24,231 nucleotides of DNA from JAJZIH01 sp021785265 (GTDB lineage Bacteria; Pseudomonadota; Gammaproteobacteria; JAKAQQ01), in contig DAHWSH010000029.1 in NCBI GenBank assembly GCA_027338645.1, positions 1-24,231 of the forward strand, given 5' to 3'. This document shows positions 16,445 to 23,954 of this stretch, in pieces. The position numbers were made by a program, and so were the translations under genes. How positions within the stretch are numbered: the first letter of the stretch is position 1; the number at the start of each line of letters is the position of its first letter. A model generated the notes under the pieces. It did not search any database and was not told the origin of the DNA. It saw only the letters and a program-made list of their open reading frames with translations.

Positions 16445-19400
16445 CTGATTCCCGGGGGACTGGCAGCATCGCGGGCTCCTGGAGGACCAGACTTACGGGT
16501 TTTTCTCCTGCCCGTCCGAGCCCGTGGTTGAGCTTCGCCAGTTCGATCCGGATCTTGCGAAATGTCGAGCGGAACGTTTGCAGGCGAAGCTGTGCCCGAT
16601 GGAAGGCCTGCAACTGGCTATGGGTCGGTGCGCGCTGGGCTCCATCGATCATCCCCAGGAGAACGCCAAAGTGGCCCTCGAGGGTGTCTGCCCGGCTTGC
16701 CTGGAGGAGCTGCTTCACGTGCTGGCTGAAGTGAATCAGCTGTTCCCGAGAGTTCCCGTGGCTGCTTTGGATCCGCTCCCGAATTTCGGTACGCAATTTC
16801 CCGAGAGCGCGACTCCAGGCAGTGATGGCCGTCACGGCGTTGGCCGCCTGGGCGGCAAGGCGGTATTGCACCCAAGCCTCTTGGGCACTGAGATGGCTGT
16901 TCGGGTCGAGTCGAACGACCAAAGACCGTTCATACCGGTGACCGTCCACCTGGAGAATCAGGCGATAACGGCCTGGGGGAACCAGGGGTCCCTGGGGACT
17001 GACGGGTGTATTGTGCAGCAATCCGGGACCACTCCAGCCATAGTGCAAGGCCCATGGTCGGCGGGTCCGCAGGTGCCAGACGAAACGGTTGAGACCCGTG
17101 TGATCCGGCAGGCGGTTGATGGGTGCCTTCCAAAACCGGGGAAAGGGCGCGAGCCCCAGGGGTTGGGGATAGTGACGTGTGGTGCTCGAGAAAACCCGCA
17201 GTACCGTTCCGGATGAGTTGGCGATGGTGAGCGTGATGGGACTGGTGACTTGCGACTTCAGGTAGTAATCGACGATCGCCCCGGCAGGCGGGTTCTTGGC
17301 GTGCGGCACCTCCGGGGGAAAGGGTTCAGCACGGAAACGGATGCGGGGAATGCGGTAAGTTGTCTCCGGCTGGTAGAGGAAAGCCGTCTTCCTGGCAATT
17401 CCCGGCTCGTCCTGGAAAAGGGAGGTGATGTCGTCCAGGACCCAGATGCCCCGTCCATGGGTACCCACGATGAGGTCGTTGCCATGAACGGCGATGTCAT
17501 GGATGGCCGTGGTGGGAAGGTTGAGGTTGAAGGGCTGCCAGAGATGCCCATGGTTGAAGGAAACGTAGAGCCCGAACTCCGTTCCGGCGAAGAGCAGGCC
17601 CCGGCGCTTGGGATCGGCCCGGACCACGTGGACGTAATCGTCAGAAGGGATGCCCTTTGTCAGCAGGGTCCAGTGCCGGCCGAAATCCGTGGTCCGGTAA
17701 ATATACGGATGGTCATCGTTGACCCGGTCTCGGTCGACCGCCAGGTAGGCGGTGGCTGCGGAGAAGGGCGAAGCCTGAATCCGGTTGATCCGGCTCCATG
17801 GACCCAGCCCGGCGGGTGTGACCTGCTGCCAGTGGTGGCCACTATTGCGGGTGAGCCAGACCCGGCCGTTCGTCGTGCCGACCCAGATTTCCCCGAATCG
17901 GAGTGGTGAGGGGGCGAGACTATAGATGGTGCCGTACCCGAGTGCAGTGGCGTTTTGGAGCGTGGGCTTCGGAAGCGGGTGACTGGCGGGCTTGGAGCCA
18001 TGGGCACCGGTCAGATCGGGACTCACGATTTTCCAGCTTTGCCCGTCGTTATCCGACTGCCAGACGATCTGAGCCCCCAGATACAGGATATGTGGGTTTT
18101 CTGGCGAGAAGGCCAAAGGAACGACCCAGGGATAGCGGTAGCGGGCGAGGGGCAGCGGAGTCCCGAAGGTGTTGTAGATCCAGGGCGAGATATTCTGGGA
18201 ATCCCCGGTCAGGCTGTCATAGCGGGACACGCTGCCTCCGATGTCGGTCCCGAAGACGATGTGGGGATCCAGGGGATCGGGTAGGGCGTACCCGGCTTCC
18301 CCGCCGGCCGTGGGGTTCCAGGAGTGATTGCTCAAGATCCCCCGGCGGCTCCGGCTCGGGATTTCCAGGCTCCCCGAGTCCTGCTGGGTGGCATAGATGT
18401 GATAACGGAAGCGGTTATCGGTTGTGAGCCGGTAAATCTGGGCGTCGGGCTCGTTGAACCAGGGGGTCCAGGTTTTTCCACCATCCATCGAAATGGAGGC
18501 TCCCTGGTCGACCCCGATGATCATGCGATTGGGGTTTTCGGGGTCGAGCCAGAGGGAGTGGAAATCGTCACCGCTCGGCGAACCCTTGATGGAGGTGAAA
18601 TGCCGACCACCATCAGTGGATTCGTACATCGCGGTATTGAGGACGTAGACTACCCGGTCATTGCGCGGATTCACGTACACGCCACCAAAATACCAGCCCC
18701 GTCCCCATAGCCGGTGGGTGCGGTTGATGAGGGTCCAGTGATGACCGCCGTCGGTCGAACGATAGAGGCCGCTCCCCTGCCGGGCGCTCACGATGGCATA
18801 GAACAGGCGACCGTTGCTGGCGATGGCCAGTCCGATCCGGCCGGGATTGTGCGGCAAGCCGACCGTCCGGACTGCTTGCCAATGTCGCCCGCCGTCCGTG
18901 GAACGCCAGATCCCGCTGCCTGGGCCTTGGAGGGGGGGGTACTGGCTCCAAGGAGGGCGGACCGCGTTCCACAGCACGGCGTACAGTTCGTGGGCGTTAC
19001 GGGGGTTCGCGATCAGCTGGATCGCTCCGGTCCGGTCATTCAGGTAAAGCACCCGTTTCCAATGACGGCCACCATCCGTGGTCCGGAAGACCCCCCGTGT
19101 CCGGTTGGGCCCGAAGGCATGTCCCATGGCGGCGACCAGGACGATGTTGGGGTTTTCGGGATTGATCCAGATGGACCCGATCTGCTGGCTGTGAACCAGC
19201 CCGATCCGGTGCCAGGTCAGTCCGCCATTGTCCGAACGAAACATGCCTCCTCCGGTCGAGAGATCGGAGCGCATGTCCGCCTCACCGGTTCCCACATAGA
19301 GAATCCGGGGATCGGACGGGGCCACCGCGAGGGCGCCGATCGAGGAGACGGGCTCGTGCTGGAAAAGGGGGTGCCAGACGGTTCCGCCATCGGTTGTCTT

Positions 19401-19607
19401 GAAGATTCCTCCATCCACGGAGCCGAAATAGTAGGTTTCGGGTTCGTCGGGGACACCCGAAACGGCGAGTACGCGCCCGCCCCGGTAGGGGCCGATGAAA
19501 CGCCAGTGAAGGCCTTGGTAGAGACTCTGCGGCATGGCTTGGACTGCCGGGGCCAGACACAAGCCCAAAAAAGCGAGCGTGGCGAGGCGGAAGTGAAAAC
19601 GGGACAT
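16428..19607 (-). CDS. Large secreted BNR/sortilin-type beta-propeller protein
   Basis: A 1059-residue exported protein. A signal peptide (about 1-24, ending AVQA) is followed by a long run of Asp-box (BNR) repeats: TTDGGTVWHP, SDNGGLTWH, TTDGGRHWK, STDGGRHWQ, STDGGHHWT, SMDGGKTWT and TTDFGRHWT, about eleven in all, which should form one or two sortilin-like propellers over roughly 30-730. It ends with GTHGRGIWVLDDI, typical of this family. A beta-sandwich-like region (about 770-930) and a helical polar tail (about 930-1050) follow. Such proteins are often labelled glycosyl hydrolase or sortilin-like, but no enzymatic activity can be claimed. The ATG at 19607 has AGGAGG eight bases upstream; a TTG two codons earlier is too close to it. 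The NHLRC2-like gene overlaps its 3' end. Confidence 0.85.
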   Translation of the reverse strand: MSRFHFRLATLAFLGLCLAPAVQAMPQSLYQGLHWRFIGPYRGGRVLAVSGVPDEPETYYFGSVDGGIFKTTDGGTVWHPLFQHEPVSSIGALAVAPSDPRILYVGTGEADMRSDLSTGGGMFRSDNGGLTWHRIGLVHSQQIGSIWINPENPNIVLVAAMGHAFGPNRTRGVFRTTDGGRHWKRVLYLNDRTGAIQLIANPRNAHELYAVLWNAVRPPWSQYPPLQGPGSGIWRSTDGGRHWQAVRTVGLPHNPGRIGLAIASNGRLFYAIVSARQGSGLYRSTDGGHHWTLINRTHRLWGRGWYFGGVYVNPRNDRVVYVLNTAMYESTDGGRHFTSIKGSPSGDDFHSLWLDPENPNRMIIGVDQGASISMDGGKTWTPWFNEPDAQIYRLTTDNRFRYHIYATQQDSGSLEIPSRSRRGILSNHSWNPTAGGEAGYALPDPLDPHIVFGTDIGGSVSRYDSLTGDSQNISPWIYNTFGTPLPLARYRYPWVVPLAFSPENPHILYLGAQIVWQSDNDGQSWKIVSPDLTGAHGSKPASHPLPKPTLQNATALGYGTIYSLAPSPLRFGEIWVGTTNGRVWLTRNSGHHWQQVTPAGLGPWSRINRIQASPFSAATAYLAVDRDRVNDDHPYIYRTTDFGRHWTLLTKGIPSDDYVHVVRADPKRRGLLFAGTEFGLYVSFNHGHLWQPFNLNLPTTAIHDIAVHGNDLIVGTHGRGIWVLDDITSLFQDEPGIARKTAFLYQPETTYRIPRIRFRAEPFPPEVPHAKNPPAGAIVDYYLKSQVTSPITLTIANSSGTVLRVFSSTTRHYPQPLGLAPFPRFWKAPINRLPDHTGLNRFVWHLRTRRPWALHYGWSGPGLLHNTPVSPQGPLVPPGRYRLILQVDGHRYERSLVVRLDPNSHLSAQEAWVQYRLAAQAANAVTAITAWSRALGKLRTEIRERIQSSHGNSREQLIHFSQHVKQLLQASRADTLEGHFGVLLGMIDGAQRAPTHSQLQAFHRAQLRLQTFRSTFRKIRIELAKLNHGLGRAGEKPVSLVLQEPAMLPVPRESDVGLF

Positions 19608-19649
19608 GGGCAAACCCTCCTGAGGACGGTTCCGGGCGTCGGTTCGATT

Positions 19650-19778
19650 CTATCGCGGTCGCTCGCCGGCGGCGATCGCCGCAACCGTGCGGTTGAACTC
19701 ATCGAGCTGACTCGCGGGGATATCCGCTTGAACGAGGACTTTCTTGCCCGCTGGGGGCAGGCGGGTGACGTTGCTCAT
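19650..19778 (-). CDS. Small protein of unknown function upstream of the BNR propeller
   Basis: A 42-codon frame starting MSNVTRLPPAGKK and ending IAAGERPR, with a VLVQADIPASQLDEFNRTV core predicted to be strand-helix. No family is recognised. No Shine-Dalgarno precedes the ATG, but a candidate promoter lies about 40 bases upstream and the next gene starts 42 bases downstream on the same strand. The frame is open further upstream without a better start. It may be a real small protein or the leader of the propeller transcript. Confidence 0.4.
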   Translation of the reverse strand: MSNVTRLPPAGKKVLVQADIPASQLDEFNRTVAAIAAGERPR

Positions 19779-19814
19779 GGGGGTGTCGTCGTCCGAGGGA
19801 TAAAACCGGCTCCA

Positions 19815-19843
19815 ATTATGAAACCGACCTATGAAACCTGCAA
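19815..19843 (-). promoter_or_regulatory. Candidate promoter for the small protein-BNR-NHL operon
   Basis: On the minus strand TTGCAG (19843-19838) and CATAAT (19820-19815, five of six matches) are separated by exactly 17 bases. Transcription would start near 19808, about 30 bases before the small frame. The -35 matches only three of six, so the call is tentative. Confidence 0.4.
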
Positions 19844-19970
19844 GCCATTGATTTGTCCAGAGGATCGTGATGTTTCGGAACTTACCCCGAGGGGGAGTAT
19901 TCCTCGCACGCGAGGGAGGGATAGACGGCGAACCCATGGGTCCGTGCGCCGCCCGGAATTTGCTAAACTG

Positions 19971-19980
19971 GTCTATAGAC
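19971..19980. promoter_or_regulatory. Palindromic candidate operator of the vapBC pair
   Basis: GTCTATAGAC is a perfect ten-base palindrome, flanked by direct ACTGGT copies at 19966-19971 (sharing its first base) and 19979-19984. It contains TATAGA, a possible -10, and lies 22 bases before the vapB ATG. Antitoxins of this class commonly repress their own promoter through such sites; binding here is inferred. Confidence 0.45.
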
Positions 19981-20002
19981 TGGTTTATCTGAGGTTAGGC
20001 CC

Positions 20003-20248
20003 ATGGGGAGTGAGATCGGTGCCTACGAGGCAAAGACGACCTTGCCGGAGCTGCTGCGCCAGGTGCAGGCCGGTAAACGCTTCACGATCACCCACCGCGG
20101 CAAGCCGGTCGCCGAGCTCGGTCCGCCGGTCACGGCGCCGCGCGTGGACGCCAAGGCTGCGATCGACTCGTTTCAGACCTACCGGCGCACTCATCCCATG
20201 CGCCGAAAGGTCGATATCAGGGCATTGATCGAGGAAGGGCGCGAGTGA
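20003..20248 (+). CDS. Phd/YefM-family antitoxin (VapB-type partner of a PIN toxin)
   Basis: An 81-residue antitoxin. The N-terminal half has the Phd/YefM DNA-binding fold: IGAYEAKTTLPELLRQVQAG, then FTITHRGKPVAELGP, a strand-helix pattern typical of the family. The C-terminal half is the toxin-binding tail, ending with DIRALIEEGRE. The ATG has GAGG about eight bases upstream. Its stop overlaps the toxin start as GTGA, the usual toxin-antitoxin coupling. It would neutralise the PIN RNase and autoregulate through a palindrome just upstream. Confidence 0.88.
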   Translation: MGSEIGAYEAKTTLPELLRQVQAGKRFTITHRGKPVAELGPPVTAPRVDAKAAIDSFQTYRRTHPMRRKVDIRALIEEGRE

Positions 20249-20673
20249 AGTTCGTCCTCGACGCCTCGGTCGCGTTGAGCTGGCTGCTGGAGGACGCCGG
20301 CCCGGGACAGCAGTACGCCGTGGCAGTCTTCGATACGCTCACCCACCCGGACGCCGCGGCGCACGTGCCCGTTACCTGGGGCCTGGAGATTGCCAACGTC
20401 ATCGCCAAATGCGAGTTCCGCGGCGATTTACTCGAGAGTCGCAGCCAGGCGTTTCTGACCAGCCTCGACGCGGCACCGATCCTCACGGATCCCACCACGT
20501 GTGCAAAGACGCTGCATGAGACGCTCGATCTTGCGCGCCGCTATCGGCTGTCTTCTTATGATGCCTCGTATCTAGAGCTCGCGCTGCGCACGATGCTGCC
20601 GCTGGCGACGCTCGATGCGGATCTGCGCCGCGCGGCTAACCGCGCTGGCGTGAAGCGCTTCACCCCAGCCTGA
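20245..20673 (+). CDS. vapC: PIN-domain ribonuclease toxin (VapC-type)
   Basis: A 142-residue PIN-domain protein, the size of VapC toxins. The acidic residues that hold the catalytic metal are present: D6 in FVLDASV, E48 in WGLEIANV, D106 in SSYDASYLELAL and D124 in ATLDADL. VapC toxins are Mg-dependent RNases, many cutting tRNA or rRNA loops; the target here is unknown. Start is the GTG overlapping the antitoxin stop. With no key residue lost, the toxin looks intact. The pair sits between two unrelated transcription units, as mobile toxin-antitoxin modules often do. Confidence 0.88.
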   Translation: MKFVLDASVALSWLLEDAGPGQQYAVAVFDTLTHPDAAAHVPVTWGLEIANVIAKCEFRGDLLESRSQAFLTSLDAAPILTDPTTCAKTLHETLDLARRYRLSSYDASYLELALRTMLPLATLDADLRRAANRAGVKRFTPA

Positions 20674-20791
20674 CACGGCCTCTGGCAGGCGGTCGTTTAC
20701 TCTTCGGGCCTTCTTTACGCCGGATGCCAGGTCGCGGCGACCCTCGCGTGCGGACCCGTTGCACGGGCGGCGGGGTTTTTGCGATTCAGGT

Positions 20792-20817
20792 AAGCTCACG
20801 GTCTGGACCGTGAGCTT
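20792..20817. repeat. Perfect 12-base-arm inverted repeat before the phosphatase gene
   Basis: AAGCTCACGGTC, two bases, then GACCGTGAGCTT form a perfect inverted repeat ending eight bases before the phosphatase start. In RNA it would be a strong hairpin; no T-run follows on either strand, so it is not a standard intrinsic terminator. It may be an operator or a translational control hairpin. Confidence 0.7.
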
Positions 20818-20825
20818 GTCCCCCG

Positions 20826-21704
20826 GTGTCCCCGAACGAACCCCCGAGTATCGTCGTCCAGCGCCTGCCGGCCAATCGCAAGGGTCGCGATTTCGTCCTG
20901 AGCGATGTGCATGGGTGCCGCAATACCCTGGAGCGGCTGTTGAACCGCGTTCAGTTCGACGCTACGCGGGATCGCTTGTTGTCGGTGGGTGACCTGATCG
21001 ACCGTGGCCCCGAGTCGATGGCCTGTCTCGACTTTCTCGATGAACCCTGGTTTTACGCCGTGCAGGGCAATCACGAACAGATGCTGCTCCATTTCTGCGC
21101 GCAGTCGGTGGCACTGGGCGGACGCGTGGTTTGGGAAGAAAACGATGATTTTCTACTGAACGGAGGATCCTGGATCGAGCGCGAACTGGTGGATCGACGA
21201 CGACGTCTGGGGACGCGTCTCATGGAGGTCCTGGAGACTGTTGGGCGCCTGCCTCACATTCTGGTGGTCGGGGAGGGTGCGGAACGCTACCAGGTCATTC
21301 ATGCGGAACTTTCACAAGCGAGCCTCGACCATGATCCGCCGGTTTATGGGGACCGGGATATTGACCGGACCTTTGAGAACCTGGGTCCGGGGGAGCGGGA
21401 GCAACTCAGCGAAACCCTGTCATGGGGACGTCGGATCATGAACCTGCGTGCAACCCGGAGCTGGCCGGAGCGCCACCCGGATCTGTCCGTCACCTATTGT
21501 GGGCATACTCCGTCACCGGAAGTGCGTCGCCGGCTGTCCCATGTCTGTATCGATACGGGAGGGTACCTGCCGCTGATCTCCGGCGAACGGTTGGACCAGG
21601 AGTGGGGACTCACGATGATTGAACCGGCGACCGATACGGTCTATTTCGCCCAGACGGATGAGCGGCCCGGCTGGGCCGCATGGCGCGGGCGGACTTACCG
21701 GTGA
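20826..21704 (+). CDS. PPP-family metallophosphoesterase (ApaH/PrpA-like serine/threonine phosphatase)
   Basis: Calcineurin-like phosphatase of the PPP superfamily, 292 residues. The metal-site motifs are in order: SDVHG (D27, H29), GDLIDRGPES (D56 and D59 in GDLIDRG), GNHEQM (N82, H83), a HAELS segment and CGHTP further on. Relatives include lambda-type protein phosphatases, PrpA and diadenosine tetraphosphatase ApaH; the sequence does not settle which substrate is used. The start is a GTG directly after a large inverted repeat and lacks a clear ribosome-binding site, so it is uncertain by a few codons. Its 3' end overlaps a small membrane-protein gene on the opposite strand by ten bases. 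Confidence 0.87.
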   Translation: MSPNEPPSIVVQRLPANRKGRDFVLSDVHGCRNTLERLLNRVQFDATRDRLLSVGDLIDRGPESMACLDFLDEPWFYAVQGNHEQMLLHFCAQSVALGGRVVWEENDDFLLNGGSWIERELVDRRRRLGTRLMEVLETVGRLPHILVVGEGAERYQVIHAELSQASLDHDPPVYGDRDIDRTFENLGPGEREQLSETLSWGRRIMNLRATRSWPERHPDLSVTYCGHTPSPEVRRRLSHVCIDTGGYLPLISGERLDQEWGLTMIEPATDTVYFAQTDERPGWAAWRGRTYR

Positions 21705-21973
21705 GATGCGCGGGATGGAGAGGGGAAATAGCCCGGGATCCGGTGAATCGTTGCAGCCGGACCGTAGCGGTTGTACAGGTAGAGCAGCGGGTCCTTGAGG
21801 GTGAGGCTGATTGCCATGAGCAGATAGCCCCCCAGTGCCACGAGCGCGAGGCTCATCCGCATCCGGGGCCGGGCCAGCCGTGGGAAACGCGCGGGTCGGA
21901 TCAGGACGATGGCCAGCAGGAGAAATGCCGCAATCGACAGGATCAGCAGGAAGGCAACCACAAAGGACCACAT
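21695..21973 (-). CDS. Small two-helix membrane protein
   Basis: A 92-residue protein starting MWSFVVAFLL. A first hydrophobic helix spans about residues 3-25, an arginine- and proline-rich loop (RPARFPRLARPRMR) follows, and a second helix spans about 40-60. The tail is polar (KDPLLYLYNRYGPAA, then a basic end). By positive-inside logic the loop is cytoplasmic and both ends face out. No family is recognised. The ATG has GGAGG eleven bases upstream, a little far, while the longer frame to 22048 has no such site. It is divergent from aroA across 110 bases and meets the phosphatase gene tail to tail. Confidence 0.65.
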   Translation of the reverse strand: MWSFVVAFLLILSIAAFLLLAIVLIRPARFPRLARPRMRMSLALVALGGYLLMAISLTLKDPLLYLYNRYGPAATIHRIPGYFPSPSRASHR

Positions 21974-22032
21974 GGAACGCTCAGCCTCCGCGAAAAACCG
22001 GACCGGAAAAAACCGTGCCTGGTGAACAGGCC

Positions 22033-22061
22033 TGGACAAGACGATCAAGATTCATCATATC
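22033..22061 (+). promoter_or_regulatory. Candidate sigma-70 promoter for aroA
   Basis: TGGACA (five of six -35 matches) at 22033-22038 and CATATC (three of six -10 matches) at 22056-22061 are 17 bases apart. Transcription would start near 22068, about 16 bases before the aroA ATG. Confidence 0.4.
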
Positions 22062-22083
22062 CGATTTACCCGATGGGTCGGGG

Positions 22084-23376
22084 ATGATCCGGGTCGGGAC
22101 ATTACCCCGTCGGCTGGAGGGGACCCTCCGTCTCCCGGGCAGCAAATACCTTGCAAACCGGGCCTTCCTGATGGCTGCCCTGGCGCAGGGAACCAGCGTG
22201 ATCGAGAATGCACCGGACAATCAGGACCTCGAACGGGCGCGGGATTTCTGTTTTTTCCTCGGTGCCGCTCTGCGTCGCGAAGGGGAGTGCTGGCTGGTCC
22301 AAGGGGTGGCGGGACACCCGGAGTGGAGAAAGCCGAGGGTATTTTTTTGTGGCGAGAGCGGGACCCTGGCCCGGTGGGCTTTGGCTCTATCCGCGCTGTC
22401 TTCCGATCCGATCCGGCTCGAGGGTGCGCCGCGACTCCAGGAACGACCGATGGCGGAACTGGTGTCCGTTCTCGTATCCTTGGGTGCGCAGCTCAAGCCT
22501 GAAACCGCGAGAGGATTGCCGCTTTCGATATCGGGGCCCTTGCGGGGCGGGCGGGTGATTCTTTCGGGAGAGGTCAGCAGCCAGTTCGGCAGCGCCCTCT
22601 TGACACTGGCGCCTCTTTTGCCGGAAGGACTGGTCATCGATTTCGTTCATCCCCCCGTATCCCGAAGCTATCTCGAACTCACCTTGGAAACCATGCGGAT
22701 GTTTGGTGTTTCGGGAAGCCATGAACCCAACTGGCATTTTGAGGTTCCGGGTGGAGGGCGCTACCAGTCGGCCCGCATCCGGATTGCTCCCGACCCGGTC
22801 CTCGCTGGATATTTCATGGCCCTGCCGGCTGTGCTCGACGGAAGCCTCCATCTCACCGGTTTTATTCCGGAGGCTTCAGGTGAGGGGCGGCTGGCAGGAC
22901 TCCTCGCCCGCATGGGACTGTCGATCCAAACCGGCGCGGAGGGTCTCACGGTTCTCGCTCCTGAAAAACCCCTCCGTGCCCTTGGGACCGTGGATCTGTC
23001 GGATGCCCCCGATGGGGTTCCCACGCTGGCCGTTCTCGCGGCACTGGCGGAATCCGGGACTACGCGGTTTACGGGCATCGGTCACTTGCAGTACAAGGAA
23101 TCCGACCGGCTCCTGGATCTGGCATCCGAGATGACCGCGGCGGGCCTCAAGGTCCAGGTCGAAGCGGGGGACTTGGTCATTCAAGGCGGGGGACGATTGC
23201 AGCCAGTGGTTTTGGACGCCCATGGCGATCACCGGCTGGCCATGAGTTTTGCCCTCCTGGCGGTGGCCTGTCCCGGGCTCTCCATTCGCGGGGAAGCCAG
23301 TGTCGGGAAGTCTTGCCCGGATTTCTGGCGTAGACTCGAAACCTTGGGTATTTCCTGGGTTCCGGTTCGTGATTGA
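22084..23376 (+). CDS. aroA: EPSP synthase (3-phosphoshikimate 1-carboxyvinyltransferase), divergent
   Basis: Joins phosphoenolpyruvate to shikimate 3-phosphate in the shikimate pathway. From ATG 22084 the protein has 430 residues, close to the family's 427. Residues equivalent to E. coli catalytic and binding positions are mostly kept: K21 and R26 (GSKYLANR), R97, R121 (QERPM), SSQ at 165-167, D310, K338 and E339 (KESDR), H383 and R384 (GDHR), and K409. Unusual are Y22 where a serine binds shikimate phosphate, and GESGTLARW at 90-98 in place of GNAGTAMRP. It therefore looks active but from a divergent branch. The frame is open upstream without a better start. A lipoprotein gene begins seven bases after the stop. 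Confidence 0.87.
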   Translation: MIRVGTLPRRLEGTLRLPGSKYLANRAFLMAALAQGTSVIENAPDNQDLERARDFCFFLGAALRREGECWLVQGVAGHPEWRKPRVFFCGESGTLARWALALSALSSDPIRLEGAPRLQERPMAELVSVLVSLGAQLKPETARGLPLSISGPLRGGRVILSGEVSSQFGSALLTLAPLLPEGLVIDFVHPPVSRSYLELTLETMRMFGVSGSHEPNWHFEVPGGGRYQSARIRIAPDPVLAGYFMALPAVLDGSLHLTGFIPEASGEGRLAGLLARMGLSIQTGAEGLTVLAPEKPLRALGTVDLSDAPDGVPTLAVLAALAESGTTRFTGIGHLQYKESDRLLDLASEMTAAGLKVQVEAGDLVIQGGGRLQPVVLDAHGDHRLAMSFALLAVACPGLSIRGEASVGKSCPDFWRRLETLGISWVPVRD

Positions 23377-23383
23377 CTGGGCG

Positions 23384-23941
23384 ATGCATACGGGAAAAGA
23401 CGGAACGGGACTGCATGAACCCCGGACTGATTTAACAAGGGCTCCACACAGACGGGTTTCAAGCAGCAGAAACTTTGGGCCGGGGCGATGGATCACCCTG
23501 CGGTTGGGCTTGGTCGTCTTCCTGATGATCGGACTTGCGGCATGCAACATGACTGCCTTCGCATCCGGAGCTTCGGGGCGTGATCGGAACGGCCTGGCCA
23601 CCCTTCCGGGCAAATCTGCCCAGGTGCTCCCCGCCCAAGTCACTCACTTGACGTTACGGGTCTTGACCCGGATACGGGCCGGGCAAGATCCGGCGGCGCT
23701 CAGTGAAGTGGGGCGCTGGCAAGTCGACCGCAAGGGACGTCTCGACCTTGTGATCCGTGTCCAGGGACACCTGGCCTCCCTACTCCGCTGGATCCGCCGC
23801 CAAGGGGGTCGGACGGTCGCCGTGGTTCCCTGGGCACATGAATGCGAGGCCTGGATTCCGGCCGGGCAGGTGGCTCGTCTGGCCCGCCGACCGGGGGTGG
23901 TTCTTATTCAGTTTCCGCATTATGCTATGAACAGAAGATAA
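23384..23941 (+). CDS. Putative lipoprotein with a protease-prodomain-like segment
   Basis: A 185-residue protein. A basic N-terminal stretch of about 40 residues leads into a hydrophobic helix ending in the lipobox LAAC, with the modified cysteine at 54; such a long pre-lipobox region is unusual, but no later good start exists. The mature part contains GRLDLVIRVQGHLASLLRWI, then GGRTVAVVPWAHECEAWIP and QVARLARRPGVVLIQFP. This 'repetition then PGV' layout resembles segments ahead of subtilisin-like (S8) catalytic domains, but no catalytic domain follows. Family assignment is tentative. It starts seven bases after aroA and is followed 13 bases later by another exported protein that begins similarly. 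Confidence 0.6.
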   Translation: MHTGKDGTGLHEPRTDLTRAPHRRVSSSRNFGPGRWITLRLGLVVFLMIGLAACNMTAFASGASGRDRNGLATLPGKSAQVLPAQVTHLTLRVLTRIRAGQDPAALSEVGRWQVDRKGRLDLVIRVQGHLASLLRWIRRQGGRTVAVVPWAHECEAWIPAGQVARLARRPGVVLIQFPHYAMNRR

Positions 23942-23954
23942 AGGAGTTCTCATC

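Noticed and set aside
19669..19682. 14-base palindrome GCGGCGATCGCCGC
   Set aside because: It contains the GCGATCGC element common in some genomes, but only one copy was noticed and it lies in GC-rich putative coding sequence, so chance is likely.
19902..19915. CCTCGC-AC-GCGAGG inverted repeat
   Set aside because: Short, single copy, and not placed at a promoter element or start site that would give it a role.
18714..20228. Plus-strand frame of about 500 codons opposite the BNR propeller and into vapB
   Set aside because: Antisense to the Asp-box repeats, and in a different frame from vapB where they overlap; composition is not protein-like.
20750..20780. Possible intrinsic terminator after vapC (CCCGT-TGC-ACGGG, then TTTTT)
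   Set aside because: Eight bases separate the short stem from the T-run, so it does not fit a standard intrinsic terminator.
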